From: Candidatus Flexifilum affinis
GTDB taxonomy: Bacteria; Chloroflexota; Anaerolineae; Aggregatilineales; Phototrophicaceae
Assembly: GCA_016713325.1 (NCBI GenBank)
Contig: JADJPJ010000006.1
Location: 472,188-536,187 of the forward strand
Reading direction: 5' to 3'
DNA: 64,000 bases
In this document: positions 60,091-64,000 of the stretch, piece by piece
Position numbering within the stretch: the stretch's first letter is position 1
Layout: the number at the start of each line of letters is the position of its first letter
Program-made: the position numbers and the translations under genes
The notes under the pieces: model-generated
Told to the model about the DNA's origin: nothing
The model's input: only the letters and a program-made list of their open reading frames with translations
The model's database searches: none

Positions 60091-61359
60091 TCAGTCGGTC
60101 TCCGGGACCGCGAAGACGATGGAATCCAGGATCGCTTGCAGTTCCGGCGTCGCGATGTCGACCGCCTCGATCGGCTCGATATAGGCGTAAAAAACAAAGT
60201 TGAGGTCGTACTGGCGCAGGCCGGCAAACCAGCCGCGCGTATCGGCGAGCTGCGGGCAGTCCACCGCCGCAAACTGCGTGCCGACGGCCTGCATGCCGCC
60301 GATGCTGTAGGTGCGCCGCACGTCGGTGCCGACGTTGCATTCCTGCTCGACGATGGCCAGACGCAGCAGACGCCGGCCGTCGTTGTACAGGTCGAGCATC
60401 TCCGGCGGCAGCGTGCCCCCCAACGACGGAGCAGCCACCACCAGATTCGGGAAGCCCCACAGCAGCACGATCGTGCCCGTACCCCCCGTCACCGGCCCGC
60501 TGTACACGGTGAAGGGAATATTGCGGATGGCGTCGACATCCTGGAGCACCAGCACGTCGCTGCCGCTGACCCACCCCGCGGGCAGTGTCATCGTCAGCGG
60601 CGGCGGCACCACCTGCCCGGTCACCGGGTCCAGTTCCAGCGTCTCCACCTCTTCGGTGGCCTCGGGGTCGGGCGTCGGCGTGGTCAAGTCGGCGGTCAGA
60701 TCGGCGTTGGCCTGGGCCAATTGGGTGTCGATGGCGAAGTTCAGGCTGTCGATGTCCATCAGGGTTGGTGCGTCGTTGATCTTGACGTAGGGGATGGCGG
60801 TGTAGAAGGCATCGCGGCTGGCGGCCAGTTCAGCATCCTCCAGGATGGCCGCGTAGCCAGGGTTGTTGGCCGCGCACTGCTGATAGCGCCCCAGGTCCAG
60901 CCCCAGATCGCGCGCCGTGCGGTCGAGCAGATCGCCCGTAAAGAGATTGGGGTCCCCGTTCAGCACCTGCGGGAAAATCCGTTCGGCATACTGCCAGAAC
61001 AGCCCCTGCTCCGCCGCGCAGATGGCCGAGCGCGCCGCCAGCCGACCGCCGGGAATGGGGCCGTCGGACACCATCGGCACGAAAACGAGCTGGATCTCGC
61101 CCGTCTGCACGCGCGGCAGCAGTCCGCGGTAAGCTCCCACCCAGAACTCGGCGCTGGCCGGGTCGTCGAAGGCGGCATAGATGATGACGTTGACCAGCGC
61201 GCTGGGATAGCCGAGCTGTGGAAAGCCGGTCAGTCCCTGCGACTGGGGAATGTTGGCATAAGGATCGTACTGCTGCGCGTGAAGGACGGTCGCGGCCAGC
61301 AGCAGCCACCCCGCCACCATCCACCGTATCGTTGTTCCGATCAGCGCCTTCGTCGTCAA
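60091..61359 (-). CDS. Exported DsbA/thioredoxin_4-like protein with a degenerate active site
   Basis: About 422 aa. The N-terminal signal (about residues 12-28, MVAGWLLLAATVLHAQ) is followed by a DsbA-like domain: VNVIIYAAFDDPASAEFW aligns with the usual DxxCPxC region, and SAICAAEQGLFWQYAERIF is a hallmark of this family. The CxxC itself is replaced by DPAS (residues about 66-69), so it cannot be a thiol oxidase. Residues about 240-420 are a separate beta-rich domain of unknown role. The TTG at 61359 has AGGAGG seven bases upstream and is preferred to ATG 61383. Confidence 0.75.
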   Translation of the reverse strand: MTTKALIGTTIRWMVAGWLLLAATVLHAQQYDPYANIPQSQGLTGFPQLGYPSALVNVIIYAAFDDPASAEFWVGAYRGLLPRVQTGEIQLVFVPMVSDGPIPGGRLAARSAICAAEQGLFWQYAERIFPQVLNGDPNLFTGDLLDRTARDLGLDLGRYQQCAANNPGYAAILEDAELAASRDAFYTAIPYVKINDAPTLMDIDSLNFAIDTQLAQANADLTADLTTPTPDPEATEEVETLELDPVTGQVVPPPLTMTLPAGWVSGSDVLVLQDVDAIRNIPFTVYSGPVTGGTGTIVLLWGFPNLVVAAPSLGGTLPPEMLDLYNDGRRLLRLAIVEQECNVGTDVRRTYSIGGMQAVGTQFAAVDCPQLADTRGWFAGLRQYDLNFVFYAYIEPIEAVDIATPELQAILDSIVFAVPETD

Positions 61360-61444
61360 GGCTGAGCCTCCTGCCGCCAACATAGAAGCCTACTATATCG
61401 GCATTTGGCATGAATTTCATGGCTGAAGTCGAAGGCCGCGCAAC

Positions 61445-61490
61445 GACCAGCGCCCCCGCACTGATGATGCTCAGGACGGGGGCGCTGGTC
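61445..61490. terminator. Long GC-rich hairpin after the haloperoxidase fragment
   Basis: A perfect 14-bp stem (61445-61458 with 61477-61490) and an 18-base loop, about 50 bases beyond the stop of the minus-strand fragment. No T-tract. Confidence 0.5.
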
Positions 61491-61538
61491 CGGTCGGCAC
61501 GCTTGCGCCGCGGATTGAGGTCTCGGCGTTCGTGCTGG

Positions 61539-62057
61539 CTAGCCGCCCTCGGCCAACGACCAGTCATACACCGCGTGTGCAATCTGCCGGCCGAATGCAT
61601 CCGAGCGATGCAGGACGATCGCTTCTTCGGTATTCCAGACATAGGGGGGCGCAGCAGTTTCGGCATGCAGTTCGATGATGGCCGATCGGTAACCGTTACC
61701 GGTGGGAAACATCAGGCGGGTGATCTCGGCCAGCGCGCCATTGGCGACCGCATCCCAGCGGTAAACAGCGTCAGACTCCGGCTGCGGCAGATCGCCGAGA
61801 CCGCTGAGCTGACCGGCCGCAATCGCCTCGTGCAGGACAACGCTGCTGTAGCCGAAGGCACGGGAAGCAGTGGCGGGCGTGAACCCTGGCGTGTTGCGCA
61901 CGATGTCGCGCTGGAGCGCAAACCACTTGAGCGCCACGGCCGACGCATTGTCCACGACCGGCGAATCCGGCACGCTTTCCTGGGCCTGGACCGGCACAAA
62001 AGATGAGAACGTCAGGAAGACGGATAGAACGATCAAGAGCCACGCAGAAGTGCGCAT
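61539..62057 (-). CDS. N-terminal fragment of an exported vanadium-haloperoxidase/PAP2-like protein
   Basis: 172 aa with a signal peptide (MRTSAWLLIVLSVFLTFSSF, cleavage near AQE). The mature part (VALKWFALQRDIVRNTPGFTPATASRAFGYSSVVLHEAI) resembles the start of vanadium-dependent haloperoxidase-like proteins, which are normally about 400-450 aa. The vanadate/phosphatase-type active-site region at the C-terminal half is missing, and the frame stops after YDWSLAEGG. No continuation was found in other frames. It is probably a truncated remnant, although it has a normal start and a downstream hairpin. Confidence 0.6.
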   Translation of the reverse strand: MRTSAWLLIVLSVFLTFSSFVPVQAQESVPDSPVVDNASAVALKWFALQRDIVRNTPGFTPATASRAFGYSSVVLHEAIAAGQLSGLGDLPQPESDAVYRWDAVANGALAEITRLMFPTGNGYRSAIIELHAETAAPPYVWNTEEAIVLHRSDAFGRQIAHAVYDWSLAEGG

Positions 62058-62250
62058 CTCAACTTACTCCTGTTGAATTGGAAGGCTGACGAATTGTGGC
62101 CACACACGCATACTACGACAGGAGTGGGAGGGCGATCACCCTCTCCAGAGGTGGACTCTGGGGTGGTTGACAGGGGTGGTTTGGGAGATGGTGGGCTGGC
62201 CGCCCTGCGCTGGAGTTGTACAGGGCGGACCGATGCGGGGGGATTCTCGC

Positions 62251-63011
62251 TTACGCCTGCTGCTCGCGCCGCTTGATGGCCCCGCGATACTCCGCCGTGC
62301 GCAGCTCGATTTCGTAGTAGTTCAGCTCCGGCAGGCCGACCCGCGCGCCTTCGGCCAGCTCGGCGTCGATGTCGTAGGACAGGCGCACGAAGTCGATGGC
62401 GAGGCTGCCGGGAGTCTGGCTGCCGTACTGGCCGCTGAGGATGGCATAGGTCGCCAGCGGCATGTCCAGCGGATTGCCGACGCTGCCGGCGTTGAAGGCG
62501 GTCTTGTTGAAGTCGCGCATGGGCAGCATGTAGGCCGCGTGGATGTCGCCACAGCCGACGATGTCGGGCGATGGGTTGTCGAAGCCGGTGAATTCGGTGT
62601 TGTCGAACATGGCCTGGAGCACCTCCGGCGGTCGCCAGGGATGCACGCGCCTGTACACCCCTCCTGCGAGGCGTGGTAGAGCCGCACGCGCTGGCCGCTC
62701 AGCCAGAAGTCGTACACGTTGGGGAGGGTGTCGAGGTAAGCCAACCGCTCCGGCCCGACCTGCGCCCGGTACCACTCCAACTGCGGATCGTCCTCCTGCT
62801 TGTGGACAAAGAAGTCATCCCAGTTGCCGCGCAGGATCACCTGGCAGACCTCCCGGCAGCGGTCGATCGACAGGTCAGAGCGCGCACCCTTGCCGCCCAG
62901 GTCGCCCAGGTTGAAGATCAGGTCGATGCCGCGCGCCTTGAGATCGGCAAGGACCACTTCCAGCGCCGGCATGTTGCCGTGGATGTCCGAGATCACCGCG
63001 ATTTTATCCAT
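62251..63011 (-). pseudogene. Metallophosphoesterase (YfcE/MJ0936-like), frameshifted
   Basis: The first part (ATG 63011 with GAGGG upstream) carries AVISDIHGNMPAL, FNLGDLGGKG, LRGNWDD and RLYHASQEG. Just after this, near 62660-62670, the conserved sequence continues in another frame as VYRRVHPWRPPEVLQAM and PDIVGCGDIHAAYML to the stop at 62251. One base missing from the GGGG of GAGGGGTGTAC explains it (761 bases plus one equals 254 codons). The second half has GCGDIHAAY where GHTHVP is usual, so metal ligands may differ. A homopolymer loss suggests a sequencing error. Confidence 0.8.
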
Positions 63012-63147
63012 GCTGCCCTCACTGAAGCGTTGACCGGCGCATTGTACGAGTCCGCCACCGCCGCGCCAACCCCAATCGGTCGTCAAGTGCCGCCGATCGG
63101 CAATTTCCCCTATACTGGACTGCGTGCATCCCACGGGAGGACAACCC

Positions 63148-64000
63148 ATGGACCTGACTGCTCAACGACTGACTCTGCGCGACGGGCGCGCCCTGGGCTA
63201 TGCCGAATGGGGCGACCCGGACGGCCTGCCGGTCTTCTTCTTCAGCGGCCTGAATGGCGCGCGGCTGTTCCGCCACCCCGACGCGAGCATCGACCGGGAG
63301 CTTGGCGTCCATCTCTACACCTTCGACCGCCCCGGCCTCGGCCTGTCCGATCCGCACCCCGGCCGGTCGCTGCTCACCTGGGCCGACGATGTTCGCGACT
63401 TCATCGACCAGAAGGGGATCGCCCGCTTTCATCTGATGGCCGTCTCACTGGGGGGACCCTATGGCGCGGCTTGCGCGCTCAAGCTGCCCGACCGGGTGAC
63501 GCACCTCACCCTGGTCAGTTCGATTTCGCCGCTGGACGACACCGAGGTCTATGCCGCGCAGACGATGCAGGGCAAGAGCATGGTCTTCATGGGCCGGCGC
63601 ATGCCGTGGGCGTTTGCCGCCTTCATCAACGTGCTGCGCGGGTCGCTCACCAGGCCAGACGCCAAACCCTTCCTGCCGCCCACCCTGGGCAAGATCCCGC
63701 CCGACGACCAGGCCACGCTGGACCTGGACGGCATGAACCTGATGCTGGTGGCGGATCAGATCGAGGCGCTGGCGACAAACGCATCCGGTGTCGCGCAGGA
63801 TCTGCATTTCGCGGTGACGGAGTGGGGATTCGAGCTGACCGACATCACCACGCCGGCGACGATCTGGCAGGGCGACATGGACATCGTCTTTCCGCCGATC
63901 ATGGGTGAGACGATTCACCACCGCCTGCGCGGCAGCCGCTACGTGCTGGTGCCGGGCGCCGGCCACCTGCTGATCCTCAGCCGCTGGATGGAGATCCTGG
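63148..64000 (+). CDS. Alpha/beta hydrolase (partial, runs off the window)
   Basis: 284 codons are visible and the frame is open at the window end. Typical fold markers: oxyanion-type FFFSGLNGARLF, YTFDRPGLGLSD, nucleophile elbow MAVSLGGPYGAA, and late GAGHLLILSRW carrying the catalytic histidine. The nucleophile motif is A-V-S-L-G, not the usual G-x-S-x-G, a common variant. ATG 63148 has GGGAGG at good distance. Substrate unknown. Confidence 0.85.
   Translation, partial: MDLTAQRLTLRDGRALGYAEWGDPDGLPVFFFSGLNGARLFRHPDASIDRELGVHLYTFDRPGLGLSDPHPGRSLLTWADDVRDFIDQKGIARFHLMAVSLGGPYGAACALKLPDRVTHLTLVSSISPLDDTEVYAAQTMQGKSMVFMGRRMPWAFAAFINVLRGSLTRPDAKPFLPPTLGKIPPDDQATLDLDGMNLMLVADQIEALATNASGVAQDLHFAVTEWGFELTDITTPATIWQGDMDIVFPPIMGETIHHRLRGSRYVLVPGAGHLLILSRWMEIL

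Noticed and set aside
1..64000. CRISPR arrays, rRNA, tRNA and insertion sequences
   Set aside because: No spaced direct-repeat arrays, rRNA segments, tRNA cloverleaf with TTCGA loop or transposase were seen by eye. The only recombinase is the orphan tyrosine recombinase at 19282-20334. A tRNAscan or Infernal run would be decisive.

Overview
The window is GC-rich, densely coded bacterial chromosome. It probably comes from a member of the Chloroflexota (Anaerolineae-like). That assignment is an inference from Thr/Pro-rich PTPTATP-type linkers in exported proteins, very long acidic TPR proteins, the SCO1664/DUF3090/MSMEG_4193-type gene trio, F420-type genes and frequent TTG/GTG starts. No rRNA, tRNA, CRISPR array or insertion sequence was recognised. 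One tmRNA gene (ssrA) is present.

Layout. 0-8.6 kb holds a phosphoesterase, the electron-transfer flavoprotein pair etfBA, a frameshifted anion/arsenite-type permease, a 56-aa YqaE/Pmp3 protein, a GDSL hydrolase with an acyl-CoA dehydrogenase, an esterase and a lipid kinase. 8.7-14.7 kb (minus strand) is a complete sulfur-carrier-protein pathway to homocysteine: JAMM peptidase, MetY, MetX, a CysO/HcyS-like carrier, DUF4395, membrane thioredoxin and MoeB-rhodanese. It is preceded by a 39-aa Cys/Met leader peptide and a terminator, and closed by a second terminator. 14.8-24 kb has two citrate synthases, a GAF-PAS-GAF sensor, a tyrosine recombinase, a ComEA-like protein, a nitrilase-fold protein lacking its cysteine, RluD, RsfS and Ndk. 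24-34 kb holds giant acidic TPR proteins carrying about 30 copies of a [DE]-W-[LMF] motif, a BMP-type binding protein and a TPR membrane protein. 34-41 kb holds a 5'-nucleotidase, the SCO1664 trio, ssrA, a class IV aminotransferase, and aspartate kinase behind a Thr/Met leader peptide and terminator. 41-53 kb holds exported proteins, a cNMP-type histidine kinase with a P-type ATPase, SurE, an F420 ligase/M24 peptidase/PHP operon and an LLM oxidoreductase. 53-64 kb holds a surface-glycan operon with a CrtI-like oxidoreductase, exported proteins, a frameshifted phosphoesterase and a partial alpha/beta hydrolase.

The main biological point is regulatory. Aspartate kinase begins the aspartate family, and the MetX/MetY/sulfur-carrier operon makes homocysteine. 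Each has a consensus-like promoter, a tiny ORF rich in the relevant amino acids (Thr/Met and Cys/Met) and an intrinsic terminator before the first structural gene. This is the architecture of ribosome-mediated transcription attenuation. Together they look like one methionine/cysteine/threonine control circuit.

Four conserved genes (permease, F420 ligase, M24 peptidase, phosphoesterase) and one TPR gene show single-base frame breaks, some at homopolymers. Sequencing or assembly error is at least as likely as true gene decay.
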